From: Tetrapyrgos nigripes
Taxonomy: Eukaryota; Basidiomycota; Agaricomycetes; Agaricales; Campanellaceae
Direction of reading: 5' to 3'
DNA length: 64,000 bases
Assembly: GCA_013368315.1 (NCBI GenBank)
Contig: JAACJM010000147.1
Span: forward strand, 146,984-210,983
The notes under the pieces were generated by a model that saw only the letters and a program-made list of their open reading frames with translations, ran no database searches and had not been told where the DNA came from. The position numbers and the translations under genes were made by a program. Shown here one piece after another: positions 11,207-22,519 of this stretch (its first letter is position 1; every line of letters starts with the position of its first letter).

Positions 11207-11597
11207 ACTCAGCCTGATGAATGGGTCAACCAACTCGACATTTGGAAGCAGTTCTGTTGCACAGATAACAGAGAGGCTCCTGTGTACGGAGTCATCATCA
11301 ACATTTCTGCAGTGTTGTGGAACTGGTAGGCCATCAAAGTTATACAGCAAGTTAAAACTTTCTTATTTGCGATTTACATGAAAATTCACCAATTCCATGT
11401 CAACACTTGCAAGCATGTTGGTGCTCGAGACTCCAATGGTGGTCATCATCTTCTCTGGATTGATGAGCACGTCTGCTGCCATGAAAGTGCTAGGAGAGAC
11501 ACCAACTACACCAGCTTTATCACCAATATCTTCTTCCCAAACCCATATACCAAGGTGAAGGTTTATTTTCCTCACTTGAACAAGTCAGCCATACTGT
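11144..11597 (+). pseudogene. unidentified ORF fragment next to the foldback
   Basis: One frame stays open for about 150 codons apart from a single TAG at about 11,327. It begins in the foldback terminus (FAPSVQEVSGQKCLVTYL), continues through DPTQPDEWVNQLDIWKQF, then MKIHQFHVNTCKHVGARDSN, and ends near KVKVYFPHLNKSAIL. The composition (hydrophobic, His, Cys, Tyr) looks genuinely coding. I do not recognise the family. A 38-47 bp piece of it is copied in inverted orientation at 9501-9537. Confidence 0.45.
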
Positions 11598-11844
11598 GAC
11601 ACAACAATGTTGATCAGTTGATATGACTACTCTATACTCTTTTGCAATGATTATTCACTTACCTTGATTGTCAAAACAGTTCAGGAATGTATCTTAAGAA
11701 TGCACTGCCTCTTGGGCCACATCAAAAACAGTTTCATCAAACAAGGACCAGGAGGAATGAGATGAGCTTCACAAATTTGCCTCTGAGAAGTGACAGGCTA
11801 GGTGCTACAATCAGAGGGCTGACATTGGTGCAGCTAAGGGAGCT

Positions 11845-12900
11845 TTGGCATCTCAAGCCCAAGCCACACCACTGATCTCGATGAAGACACCTGCTGCACC
11901 ATGGAAAGACATTCATATCATTGTTATCCATGGTCTGATGAAACTTTATGAAGGGAGTGTCGTCAACGTCTTGCAAGGAGACAACATGCTACTTGGAGAT
12001 GGTAGTCTGGCATTTCCTAGTGGATTGCACATCTCCATCAATTTCAGTCAGGTTATGACCTATGCCCATGGAAATGCAGCGAGATTGGAGATCAATTATA
12101 GCTGGATTTGTGATGTGAAGTGAGTATTTGCATTTTTTCCCTCTCATGCCCTAAGAACTGACTGCATGAGCAGAACTGGACAGGGATTAAATGAGGTGTA
12201 CCCATTGAAGTATTCCCAGCAGTACTACCAACCCAAGTTTCCTGTGGAAGTTATCAAGATTTCAAAATGCTCCTTGTCTGTAGAGGAATCCACTGTTTCC
12301 TGAGCTCTGACTCTGCCTCCACCCCAGGGAGAAGTGGTTCATGATGGTGGTGCTTGGGATCCCACCTTCTTGGAACTGGACTTACCATCGTTCTCTGTTC
12401 CCCTACCAATGTGGATCCACCCTCCACTCAATGGGAAGACATTTATGGCCACTCACAGACCCAAAAACTGACCTGAATGCAACTGAATGCACACTACTCC
12501 TTTCTTGAATGATAAAAAGGTGCAGCTTCAATATGGCAGAAGTAAACCATTCCTTGTGGATCCTGCAGAGGTTTATCTGATGCCAGTGAGAGCAATGTCT
12601 CATGAAGATGGTATCTCATTTGTTTTGGAGAACATGATGGCAAGTATGCTCGTCATCTCTATGTCTGGTATGACAAAGAGCAGCACAGCGAGGAGTCTTG
12701 GATGGTAGTAGCAACATTCAGAAACTAGGGAACAGTACAGGAAGAGATCTGGGATGAGGAGTTCCTGATTGATGCCAGCATTTGCATAAATGCTGGGCCT
12801 ATAGCCCATGACAATCCTTTGACTCTGTGGGTGCAGGAGAGGAAATCAGCCTTGAGAAAGAAGAGAGAGCAGAAACACCTGCCCAGGAAGAAGAAGAAAG
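11845..12900 (+). pseudogene. Spt5-like (KOW) gene, C-terminal part, broken
   Basis: This appears to be the distal part of the gene interrupted at 9.5 kb. Segments in order are KDIHIIVIHGLMKLYEGS (KOW-like, about 11,905-11,960), then LEINYSWICD, then VQLQYGRSKPFLVDPAEVYL (about 12,510-12,570). A second KOW-like segment, GEHDGKYARHLYVWY (about 12,625), lies in another frame, followed by a basic end, QERKSALRKKREQKH (about 12,833). Frame changes and stops between segments could include introns, but the stop near 12,727 and the shift near 12,625 point to decay. The KOW-plus-basic-tail layout fits the 5' part at 8.3-9.5 kb. Confidence 0.5.
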
Positions 12901-13213
12901 ATTGATTTACCAGACATTGTGGACACATCCATACCCTGTATATAGTTTGTATGAACATACTTGTTGGAACTGTTTTTGTCTTTCTTGCTGTTGTACAGAC
13001 TCGTTGTCACAGTTTTTACAGTGTTTATCCCTATCCACATATTGTGGAAGTATCTTACTTGTTTATATATTCTCTGTGCCATGTGATTATCATATGACTG
13101 CCTCATATCTTATCTTTTGATTAGCCCTATATGGCTTGATCTAGTCCATCATTCCAGACTTGCATTCTAGAATACTTGCTTAGGTAGTCAGTTACACAAG
13201 GGACACATGCTAT

Positions 13214-13492
13214 CACTGTGTGCAAACACTTGTAATTCCTTGGATATACAGAGGAATTACACAAGACTTACACTAGTACACTCAATATGTAAGTCCACTT
13301 GACTTACTGAAGTATTACCAAGGACCACTGTGAGACTTCATGCCTTACAATAGTCATATATAATTGTTCTATTTTTCTTGGTCTCTGGCAATACTTCAGT
13401 AAGTCAAGTGGACTTACATATTGAGTGTACCAGTGTAAGTCTTATGTAATTCCTCTGTATATCCAAGGAATTACAAGTGTTTGCACCCAGTG
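13214..13492. mobile_element. 279-bp foldback MITE of the CACTGGGTGCAAACA family
   Basis: The element is almost wholly palindromic. The left end CACTGTGTGCAAACACTTGT pairs with the right end ACAAGTGTTTGCACCCAGTG, and the arms run inward past CAATATGTAAGTCCACTTGA, meeting at about 13,350. It is flanked by TAT on both sides (13,211-13,213 and 13,493-13,495), a possible 3-bp target duplication. There is no ORF. The arms are the same sequence as the 170-bp unit of the giant foldback. Confidence 0.85.
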
Positions 13493-13830
13493 TATTGGTC
13501 AATTACTGCCATAATATGCCATTTAGAATTAATTTGTCATCAGTAGTATGTCATTTACACATCTGACTGAATTACTTGCATCAGTCAGCATATCAGTCAG
13601 CACATCAGCCAGCACATTAATCAGTGCATCAGTCAGCTAGGTACCAGGGGGTCTTAGATAGTGTCTGGGGTCTTAGAGTACTTGTATATAAGCTGTAGTG
13701 TCTGAGCCTGTAGGACTCAGTGTATACAAGCATCTCTCTGCATCAACCTAAGTCTAAGGTCATTGGCCCTGGTGCAGGTTCAACATGATGAAGGAAGGGG
13801 AAAGAAGATCTGGTCTACCTTGGCAGAGGT

Positions 13831-16800
13831 GTGTCATTGACCCAAAGACCAAATCTTCCTTGTCTTCATGGGCAAATCAGGTTGAATGGTGATCATCCTG
13901 CTCAGCTGGATGAAGAAAACCAACCTCTCACTGCCATTCTGCCAACCCAGGAAGACACTGTGGATACATTGTTGCAGGAATTTAGGCAGCCCGAGCCAGT
14001 CTCCCCTTGTAAACAATCCCACAAGTTGAAGAAGGAGTGTCAGTGGAGACGTTGGCTGAAGGTCATGACACCGATGCTGGTGGAACATTATATGGATTTA
14101 CTTAGAAGGATGGAAAACCTGTGCAATGATCCTGAGAGGCAGTTTGAGGAGAGCTGTGAGTGTCAAAAGGGTTGTTGGCATTCAGTGTCCATCATTTGGT
14201 TCACTAGTGCGTCTTTTTATTTTCACACTGAAATATTTACTAAATGAGACTTTTTCTGTAGGTATTGGGACCCTTAAACTGTGGATTTGTGATGAATGTG
14301 CTCCTGCCACCATACAGCTCATCAAGAACAGTTTGTTTCCATGTGCACCTGTACTACCTACTCTGGCTGTTGATATCTGCATGCTGGATTTGCAGATTTC
14401 ACCCAACATGACTGCCTGGAGTGGAACACTGATGGAGCAACTTTCTGAGCAAGGCTACCAACTACATGGACAGGACCCCTTATGCTTGCTATGGCTCCAA
14501 AGTCTTCAGGATGCAACTCAGAAACTAGTCAAAACGAAATTGGAATATGCCAGAGACCAGCTGTTAAGCCCTTCCTGGCTTGAGGAACCCTCGGGTACAA
14601 CATCTGAAGAAACCTCAGCCACCAATGCGACTCCCTCGAATCCCATTGCCTCACTTTTAACGCCTATCATTCCGTCCTCAACCTCACCTCCAACTGTCCC
14701 ATCTGAGACTCCACTACAAGCAGCTCAACAACAAAATCGTCCCAGTGAATATCTCCGTTCACAATGTCTGAGATGTTTTGGGAGCACATCACTGGAGGAG
14801 CCCACATCTAGACCTCAATGTTTCATCACCAAAGATGCTTGTTTTACTCAGAAGCACAACAAGCAGAGTGCATGCAACCCTCCCTGGTTCCACCTGGACA
14901 CTTTTTTCATTCCAGAGACAATGGTGAAGGAGTGGGAGACATTTTTTGAGGAGACAAGGACTTGTCATCCATCCAAGCGAGGAAGGATAGATGATGAAGG
15001 TTTACAGTAGGATCATTTTGAGCATGGCATGCATGTATCTAAGTCTGCCCTTGACGGGTGTCAGTCCAGCTTTCACGCTGCTCAGGAGATCTTGGCCAAA
15101 TCACCAGCTGCAGGCTATGATGCGACTGCTTGCACCAGAATGTTTTGTATTCACAATGCAGCTCTCTTTATGGTATCTATGGAGTCTGTTGGTGAGAAGC
15201 AGCACTACACACTAGCCTTGATTGTGACTCTCTTCGAGCATCTGCCTGAGAGCTGGAAGATAGGGTTGCTATACAACATTGCATGCCAGCTGGAACAAAG
15301 CTGCCTCAAGTGGGGTTTTTTAAAGCAACTCCACAAGCACATTTTTTGGGCTGTTTCCATATTTCATGCCTATGGTCATAACCAAGCATGTCAGCTGATA
15401 TACCATCCACGGAAATGGACTTGGTTTGGTTTCTGTGACAGTGAAGGCTGTGAGTGGTGTTGGAGTTGTCTGAATCACTTGGTAGTGTACACAAGAGTTG
15501 TTGGGGTAAGTGGTTCTTATCTATTGCAAGGGAAAAGATTGCTAACAAGTCCACAGTATTATCTCTGGTTATACATGTTGGATATGCAACCCCACCGCCA
15601 TAATGATCTGGTTTTTCTTAGCTCAGTGAGTGCTCTAGAGAGGAAGAAGAGGATGCTACACAATTGACATGAGGAAGCTACCAAAGCCCTGGCTGAATGC
15701 AAGTAAGACGAAGACTTTCTTAGGGCACAGTGGAATGAGCAGGTTGAGGCTCAAACTAAGCCTCTTCTGAGTGTGTTCTTGTTTTCTTTACAAGTATGGG
15801 TACCTTATCTAGGACAAAATCCTGTAAAAAAAGCCCTTTGCTTTCACAAAAGCCTGGAAATCATCAAATTGAAGATAACTGATCTTGAACAGGTGATAAT
15901 ATCACCAAATACTAAGTGTTACAAGACTGTGGTGATTCATGACAAACTGGTCAAAGCTCGTCAATCAAGGGACCAACTATGAATTAAGCTGACTCAGAAA
16001 GAATGACAGCTAGGCCCAGCAGAGAAGAAAGAGCTGAAGAACCTCTGAAACCATCCCTTTTATACAAAACACCTGAATCCACTTGCTGTTAAGCAACAGC
16101 TGCATCAGAAGTTGATTGCTAGATGTTACCGACAGTAGAGAAGTGGTGAGTGTCTCTACGGATGAGCAGAGTATGATGCTGACTGTGATAATGATCATTA
16201 CACAGAAAAAAACCTTCATGCTCATACCCAGGATGCTATTCAACACCGAGATCCCTAGTATCAATATGTTGGCCAATAAATACAACACACTCTGCAATGA
16301 AATCTCATGTCTCATATGCCAGGGAAAGACTCCTACTCATGCTGTCACACCACAGATGATAGAGAGAGGAAACCTCTTCAACTTAGACATTGTTGAGGAC
16401 ATTTGGCAAGATGCAGGACTCAGCGAAGACACAAATGATTCCCCACCACCATGGATGGCAGATGATGATGTCAGAAAGGGTATTAGAGCTATTCTGGACC
16501 TCGACCATGCAACTGAGGAGGAGGAACACTTAGTGAGGGAACAAAGGTCGTTGTTTGAATGGTTTATGGAGGAATGGCAAATTATCTTACTGGCAATGGA
16601 GTCGTGCAAAGGTGAGAGTCTTTTTCTATGATACAGCTTGTAATTGATTAGTTTCTCTGATCATTCAGAGAACAAAGGTCTTTTGCATCAACTGCAGCAG
16701 TGCAAGCAGTTCCTGTTGAAGGCCTATGTCCACTGGGAGTGGTCCTTCCTGATCAACAAGAACCTTGCCTGGGGTTCAAAACAGCCTACAGACAGTGAAA

Positions 16801-16993
16801 TTGGGGATGCACAAAGACAAGCACTGCTTAATTCAACAATCATTATGGGTGATGGCGAGGGTGATGATGAATTTGGGACAGAGTACATGGAGGGACACAG
16901 TGATAGTTTGACTGAGCATCTTGACTCCCAGGACATAATCAAGGGATACAGAGATTTGGAGTGGGTGGAAGTGAACTTCACAGTGACCAGCAT
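13831..16993 (+). pseudogene. KDZ-family transposase with CxC cysteine cluster, inactivated
   Basis: Segments occur in family order. An N-terminal basic/Trp region is followed by a cysteine cluster, CECQKGCW (exon to 14,206). An intron at 14,207-14,261 splices to give WFTSIGTLKLWICDEC. Then come SLFPCAPVLPTLAVDICML, DACFTQKHNK, LDTFFIPETMVKEW and SALDGCQSSFHAA. Next are GEKQHYTLAL, LLYNIACQLEQSCLKWGFL and CQLIYHPRKWTWFGF, then EGCEWCWS. A second intron lies at 15,506-15,556. The C-terminal part includes GNLFNLDIVEDIWQDAGL (about 16,370-16,420). The normal YDIACQ aspartate reads as Asn (YNIACQ). An in-frame TAG (15,008-15,010) and TGA (15,665-15,667) plus later frame changes show it is dead. 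The start at 13,831 is uncertain. Confidence 0.85.
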
Positions 16994-17089
16994 TGATTTG
17001 TTATTTTCTCATGTTTTCTTACAAGAACATTCTTATTGTACTTCTATTGAGCAAGTATTCCTTGGTTGTCTGTCTGAGGGCCATCAGAG

Positions 17090-17275
17090 GCTATGAGGAA
17101 GAGTATGGGAGCTACCAGTCAGGGACTGGTAGCTCCCAGAGGCTGCAAGAAAGGGTATTCAGAGGCTACGAGGAGAATGGGAGCTACCAGAGGCTATGAG
17201 GAAGAGTATGGGAGGTACCAGAAAGGAATTGGTAGCTTCCAGAGGCTACAGGGAAGAGTATGGGAGCTACCATAG
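17090..17275 (+). repeat. short tandem repeat, about 30-60 bp units
   Basis: GAGGCTATGAGGAAGAGTAT with GGGAGCTACCAG-like follow-on recurs three to four times with small changes between the end of the KDZ gene and the right inverted repeat. Confidence 0.75.
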
Positions 17276-17282
17276 TTGTATA

Positions 17283-18283
17283 GGTACTGTTACATAAGTA
17301 GTTCATATCAATAAACTGGCATGATTGTTGAGAAAAGTGCTCAATAATTGGGACATTGTTTACTCTCACAAGCCAGAATAGTACAGTGGTTAGCTCGCTG
17401 GCTCTCTATCTATCTGTAGCCTGTTCTCTTTCTCTTCTTCTTTTACTCTCTAAGATCCTCCTATATTATTGTACTTAGTTGTACTTGGCATTCATCTCTC
17501 ATATTTCTCAATTGCTCTCAGTATCTTAGTATTTACTTTGATCTCTTACTTACTCATTCTTCTATCTCTACTTACTTACCAAACATTATCCTGTGCATTG
17601 AGGCACATGTTCCCATTTCTGCGCCTCTTTATAGCGCTTCAGCGCTGTGTCAGGATGATCAGCTCTACATTGTTGTTGCTTGCCCCGCTATACTCAGGAA
17701 ATGGGTCCACATAGAGCTGCTTTTTGTCATACCTAGACAGCTTTTGTGGAGCGGTGTAATAAACTTGATTTGACTTGACTTAGCCATCTATCTATCTATC
17801 TATTATTATCTGATTGGCAGCAGGCCCTGATTCCAATCTGGCCCAACATACTTTTTCACCAGTGGAATAGTATCAGATACTTCAAGTGTTTAAAGTCTGA
17901 ACCACAATCGCTTGAGGTATATGGCAAAGATATATATATATAATGGTCTATGTTATAACACCTTTTAATGTTTGTTAAAAATGGTCTCATTAATTCTAAG
18001 GTACAATCTGACAAATAGAAAAACCGCATTTTGGAGGAAAAAAGAACCCAGACACCCTGTGAAAGAGTGACAGGAGTGGTACCTCCCATCAAGGCAATGT
18101 GAGCTCCCAGCACACCCAATCTAGAGATCATGGGAGTCCAGACACACAATACCAGGAGACTCCCAGGGAGTGTAGGAAGCTCCCTGGCACTGGGTAGCCT
18201 CCCAGGTATTTACCCACCTCAAGGCTGAAGTTTGTACAGAAACAGTACAGCCTAAGGAGGTAGGTTTCAGGGGGTGCCTGAGG
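17283..18283 (-). repeat. right inverted repeat of the KDZ composite element
   Basis: It is the reverse-complement match of 3545-5180 without the Tc1 insertion. The empty TA site lies in GAATTAATGAGACC (read on the minus strand) near 17,990. The outer edge is around 18,283, where similarity to the left side fades. Confidence 0.85.
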
Positions 18284-18658
18284 TGAATATCCCCTATTAC
18301 CCAGCATTTGCCTTTAATTCATTCCCAGTTTTAGCCATCCAAAGGTCAACTCTGTTTTGTATCCCACTCCCATATGTGCCCACCCCCAATGTGGCATCAA
18401 TACATCCCATCTTATAACGGAAACTTGATTCCATCCCCCATTATACCATAGCTCATCTTGTTCACACATGCTTGACCAGTTGGCTCTTTTGTAAGTATAA
18501 AAAGTATCACTTAGGATATATACCTAGATGACATGTGCCCAGCCTATATGGGGTGCCAATATCTACTAGTTTACCCTTATAAACAGGCACAACACCACTT
18601 AGGCCATACTTCATCACCATTCCAACTGGGCCTCAAAACTCCTCAAAATGTGTATTTT

Positions 18659-18965
18659 AGTGTCCTGGGCTGTCATTTCACTAATTTTGCAATAAATATT
18701 GGGTGTTTCCTGGGTATCCACAGTAGCTATGGTCAACCCCATCATCTTGGTATACTTTTCTTTTGATATAATTATATTTTGCAGCCACCAGATGTGATTT
18801 GGTACAACAAGAAGAACCTGTCAAAAAGTTTCCCATGCATCATTCCTTTACCAAGATCTCAACCTATCTCTGAGTATATCATCATTGTTTCTATATGAAA
18901 CCAACAATGTAATGCTCAATTCTTGTATTTCTTTGAGCTTTGAGAAGGTCAAAGGTCAAGTCAAA
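18659..18965 (+). repeat. dispersed repeat, second copy at 55,938-56,200
   Basis: Closely matching stretches include TCATTTCACTAATTTTGCAA, GATATAATTATATTTTGCAG and CACCAGATGTGATTTGGTA, all found in the same order from 55,938. The remainder of 18.3-19.1 kb is non-coding. It may be an LTR or leader of an old retroelement. Confidence 0.75.
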
Positions 18966-19074
18966 TGTAACCCTATGCAGCCACTGACATGACCCCTTGT
19001 CAGATCCTTTATAGGGATAGGTACAATGTATCTCAGTAGTAACTGTAATAAACCTATGCCTTGTAAGCTCAAAT

Positions 19075-19140
19075 GCCACTAGTGCCAAGGCAGCTAGTAG
19101 GTATCTAAGGTGCCGGGGAGGTGAACAAGCGCATAACCAC
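19075..19140 (-). repeat. inverted partner of the 1.4-kb repeat
   Basis: The reverse complement contains CGCTTGTTCACCTCC and CTACTAGCTGCCTTGGCACT, matching 1425-1475. It lies just outside the dispersed repeat that follows the KDZ element. Confidence 0.5.
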
Positions 19141-19602
19141 TTACTTCAGACAGAAGGTAAGGGAGGCAACAAGTACAAGTTCAGATAAGTATCTAATACA
19201 AGTATCAGGTATATATAACACTATGAATGTAGGTCCCTCTAGCAGTCAAAGGAATATTCATACAAGAAAAAGCAGTAAATCGAATGCGAGAGAAAGGGAT
19301 AAGAGGAAATACAACTACTACAGGCTAATATTATCTAATCTGCTCGGAAGAGGAAGTTGAAGGTAAATATCCGAACAGCCCAAATGTTGAGTACGTATCG
19401 ACTCGTTTCGGATGTGGTGGAGAATGGAAGGTGAGGGTATTACTGGTAGACTGGTTGGGTGAAGGAGAAAAACACTGTACACGTAGACTGTAATTGTAGT
19501 AAACCTCCACCTACAGCCAGATTTCCAGAGAAGGACGGGTTTAATAACAGGGTTATATCCTTGCGAACGGTTTGATGATTAGTAGCCAATCCACCTTTCA
19601 AT

Positions 19603-20619
19603 CTAGTTTACGAGTATGGGATGTCCACCTCCACCTCCACCTTGATCGTGCAGCCCAGTAATGCCACCCGCTGAGTCTGACGAGTCTGACTGCGTTCCGC
19701 CCTCAGCCACGACAATTTCGAGTCCTCTAATAAATGGATAGAAAATATCAGCCCCATCGCCTGATCCAAATCGGACTTTGGGCGTTTCCGAACCCGAGGA
19801 ACTGGGCATGAAAAGCTCGCCCAATTCACCGTCGGATAGGACTGGGCAACAAATCTTTGTGGAGGATGCACGTCTGGGGGAACGATCGAAAGTTACATTT
19901 CCGTAGCAGTTGGTTCGGTCGAAGCCCGTAACGATGTAGTACGATGAAGACGTAGCTGATCGGAGATATTGCTTCCAAATGTTTCGTTGGGCGTATTCAC
20001 GAATGGCAGATAAACCCGTGTAATCGATGCGGGTGGCACCATTAGGAAGTATGAGGACTGATCCTTGCGATTGCGTGAAATGAAATTCAATACTCGATGC
20101 ACGCCTAGTTGTTGTGTCCCTGGTCACCAAGCAATAATTAAGTAGTGAAATATGAGAGGTAGATAAAGATGATGGACTTACGAAGTGAGGATGTTCCCAT
20201 CCCTATCAAACATGTACTGATGTCCATTTTCGCTGACTATCCTTGTGCCAGGTGCAAAGTACTGGGATGAGTAACAGACGAGAGCTGGATTAAATTTCAT
20301 AGGAGTGAAGCCAGGGGGAACACCCCATAGGTTGTCGCGCTTTTTAAAAATATTAAACAAGCAGACCAAGTCACCATCAGTATCATTGAGAACCACATCT
20401 CCCACTTCAACCTCGGGTTTACCCTTGACTTGAGGATTGAACGGTGCATATCCATGACCTGCACCCTTAAAAGACGCAGAATATATCTGAGCAGTGTCAT
20501 ATAGCGTCGGCAAATCACATTGGGCTTGAGAATCAAGTTTTCATCTTGGCTTCAAGAATCAAGTAATGGGATGAAGACCTACCTGTACTAGAGTCTTCCG
20601 CGGTTGGTTTCTCAGTCAT
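19603..20619 (-). CDS. hypothetical protein, Agaricomycete family (gene A of a tandem pair)
   Basis: Three exons can be read: 20,583-20,619, 20,182-20,524 and 19,603-20,119. The introns are GTAGGT...TCAAG (58 nt) and GTAAGT...ACCAG (62 nt). Together they give a 298-residue protein that starts MTEKPTAEDSST and ends at TAG 19,603-19,605. Conserved-looking segments are LPTLYDTAQIYSASFKGAGH, GDVVLNDTDGDLVCLFN, GSVLILPNGATRIDY and YYIVTGFDR. I recognise the pattern as a family of unknown function, multiplied in mushroom genomes. No signal peptide or membrane segment is obvious. The C terminus (Ser/Asp, then a Gly run) is shorter than in gene B, so a further exon may have been lost or missed. The ATG lies in the last exon region of the paralog upstream. 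Confidence 0.75.
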
Positions 20620-20639
20620 GATGCTGTCCTGCGAGGAAG

Positions 20640-22330
20640 CTTCCATTCATTCAGATCAGTGGCAAAGTAATAGACAAATGGATGGATTCACCTCTGAATT
20701 TTGATGGAAATTTAATCAACATTCGGCTGATCAGCGTTGCTTTATCGAGAAGTTCATCGTCCCCCTATCATATGAGAGCGACTCAGTGTTTGCGTTGTTG
20801 GTCAAGGCACTTACACTCACGTCTTTTAACACGGATGCCCATTCGTCGTCATGAGTGACAGACACACTTGCGCCGTACTGTAGGATTGCTTAGTCAAAGT
20901 GTCTTGTCAAGAAGGCAATGAAGTAAACCTTTTCAATGATGTACTTGTTAATGATATCAGATGGATGCTGCACCGCAGAGTTCTCAGTATGTTTCATGCA
21001 AAGTAAATTAAATAAAGCCATACCTCAAATGCAGAGACATCCGAATCAAAATCCGACTCGTCACAGTCAGAAAGATCCCATTCAGAGGTCGATGGCTGAG
21101 AGGAGAGATCCGTATCTTCAGTACTCTTCGATGTTAAAGAGCTCGCGGACGGTTTTGACGATAAGTCGTCTTGGCTCGAGGTATTATTCGACCTAGAAGA
21201 AACAGATCCCGAGTCGTTGGGTGAAGTATATGCACGCCGCCGAGTTGGATTCAAGCCAGGAGAAACCATTGTGCTGGACAAACTACGCAAAATTTGCTCT
21301 TGGTACAGCAAGTCCTTGGGGCTTCCCTCGGTCAAATCTACGAGCTCCGTCCCGGCCCTCCGTACCCATCCCCCCGTCTGGTCATGACTTTGAATCCTCG
21401 CAAGAATACGTAGAGATTCTCGTCTTGCGATGAACCGCTATCCTTCCAGTCGTGTACCACGTTAGAGAGAGGATGACGTGACACAGATAGCGCCCCAAGC
21501 GACGTTTCGGATAAAACAGGGCAAGAAAGCGTGAAAGATACGGAAATATCTGTAGAAGAAGCGAGGAAAGCCGCATTCCTGTAGCGGTTAGCTTGGTCAA
21601 AGCCTGTAATGACATACAGGGAGCCATCGGGTACCATTCCTTGGAATTGCTCTGCGTAGTCGTACCAAGCCTCTGCATTCTGCTCAGCATGTATTCTGAT
21701 GCGTTCTCTGTCTCCATAATCAACACGAGTAGCTCCGTTGGGGAGAATGAGGAGGGATCCTTTGCCGCGTACGAATTGAAAATGAACGCTCATTCCAGGT
21801 GCAACGGGCACGGTACTGAGACGCAATGGGAGTCGTATCAATTCGAGTGAATTAGATTTGAAAGAAACTTTACGATGCTCACGGATTAATAGCGTTCCCC
21901 AAGATATCAACCGTAATTTCCTGCCCGTTTTTACTCATTATCCGAGCCCCCTTTACGAAATAATCTGGTGAAGTGTAGAGGTGGTCGTCATGATATTCCA
22001 GAGGAACAAAGCCACTTGGCAAGCCCCTGTATGTATGCTCGTGTGTTCCGAAGATGTTAAAGAGGGGTTTGAAGAAGCCGTTCCTGTGATCGACCATACC
22101 CACATCTCCGACGTAGACATCCCGGGCAACGCGTTGTGTACCCAATAGAGGACACTGTGGCTTCAACAATGCACAGCCGTGGCCTTTGGAGTATAATGTC
22201 CCTGAGTAGAGTTGCTGTAGAGTAGGAGTTTTGGCGCATAGTGAAGGTATTCCTTGGAGCGATGGAGAAGGTTGGGGGAACCTAAGGATGTGGGTCTTTA
22301 ACCCATGACAGGCTCTTAAAGATGTAACCC
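20640..22330 (-). CDS. hypothetical protein, paralog of gene A (gene B, possibly broken)
   Basis: A frame with PTLQQLYSGTLYSKGHGCAL runs to 21,883. An intron (donor GTGAGC at 21,882, acceptor CTCAG at 21,816) leads to 21,815-21,339 with GSLLILPNGATRVDY and GSLYVITGFDQANRYRNAAF. Then comes a Ser/Asp-rich tail (21,335-21,030), and short exons spelling HPSDIINKYIIEK, QYGASVSVTHDDEWASVLKD and DDELLDKATLISRMLIKFP (about 20,950-20,700). The HDDEWASVLKD-type C terminus fits the same family. No ATG lies in frame at the 5' end, and the join near 21,338 needs a one-base shift or an unrecognised intron, so this copy may be a pseudogene. Its last exon appears to run into the start of gene A. Confidence 0.6.
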
Positions 22331-22519
22331 CCCGCGGGAACTATTATCATATAAGCATACAGAGCTTCATGCGTCCATGTGCAGTATCATACATAGCATC
22401 CAAGGCCATGGGCATAATGCTCTACATCTATAGCAACACGAATTCTTCGTGGCTATGGTATGGTAGTACATATCAACCCCTTTAATTGCTATATCCGCAA
22501 TCAAGTGTTTGGCTATAAT

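Larger units (their letters stand above)
3545..18283. mobile_element. composite KDZ-transposase element with about 1-kb inverted ends (decayed)
   Basis: The sequence from about 3545 to 5180 reappears reverse-complemented at 17,283-18,283, bracketing about 12 kb that contain a KDZ transposase pseudogene (13.8-17.0 kb). Other internal cargo is a degenerate minus-strand gene (5.2-7.3 kb), Spt5/KOW-like gene pieces (8.3-9.5 and 11.8-12.9 kb) and an unidentified ORF (11.14-11.6 kb). Younger insertions are a Tc1/mariner remnant and two foldback elements. KDZ (Kyakuja-Dileera-Zisupton) transposons are abundant in Agaricomycetes and can be large. Premature stops in every gene show that the element is dead. 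The exact outer ends and target duplication are not resolved, so the boundaries are approximate. Confidence 0.75.
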
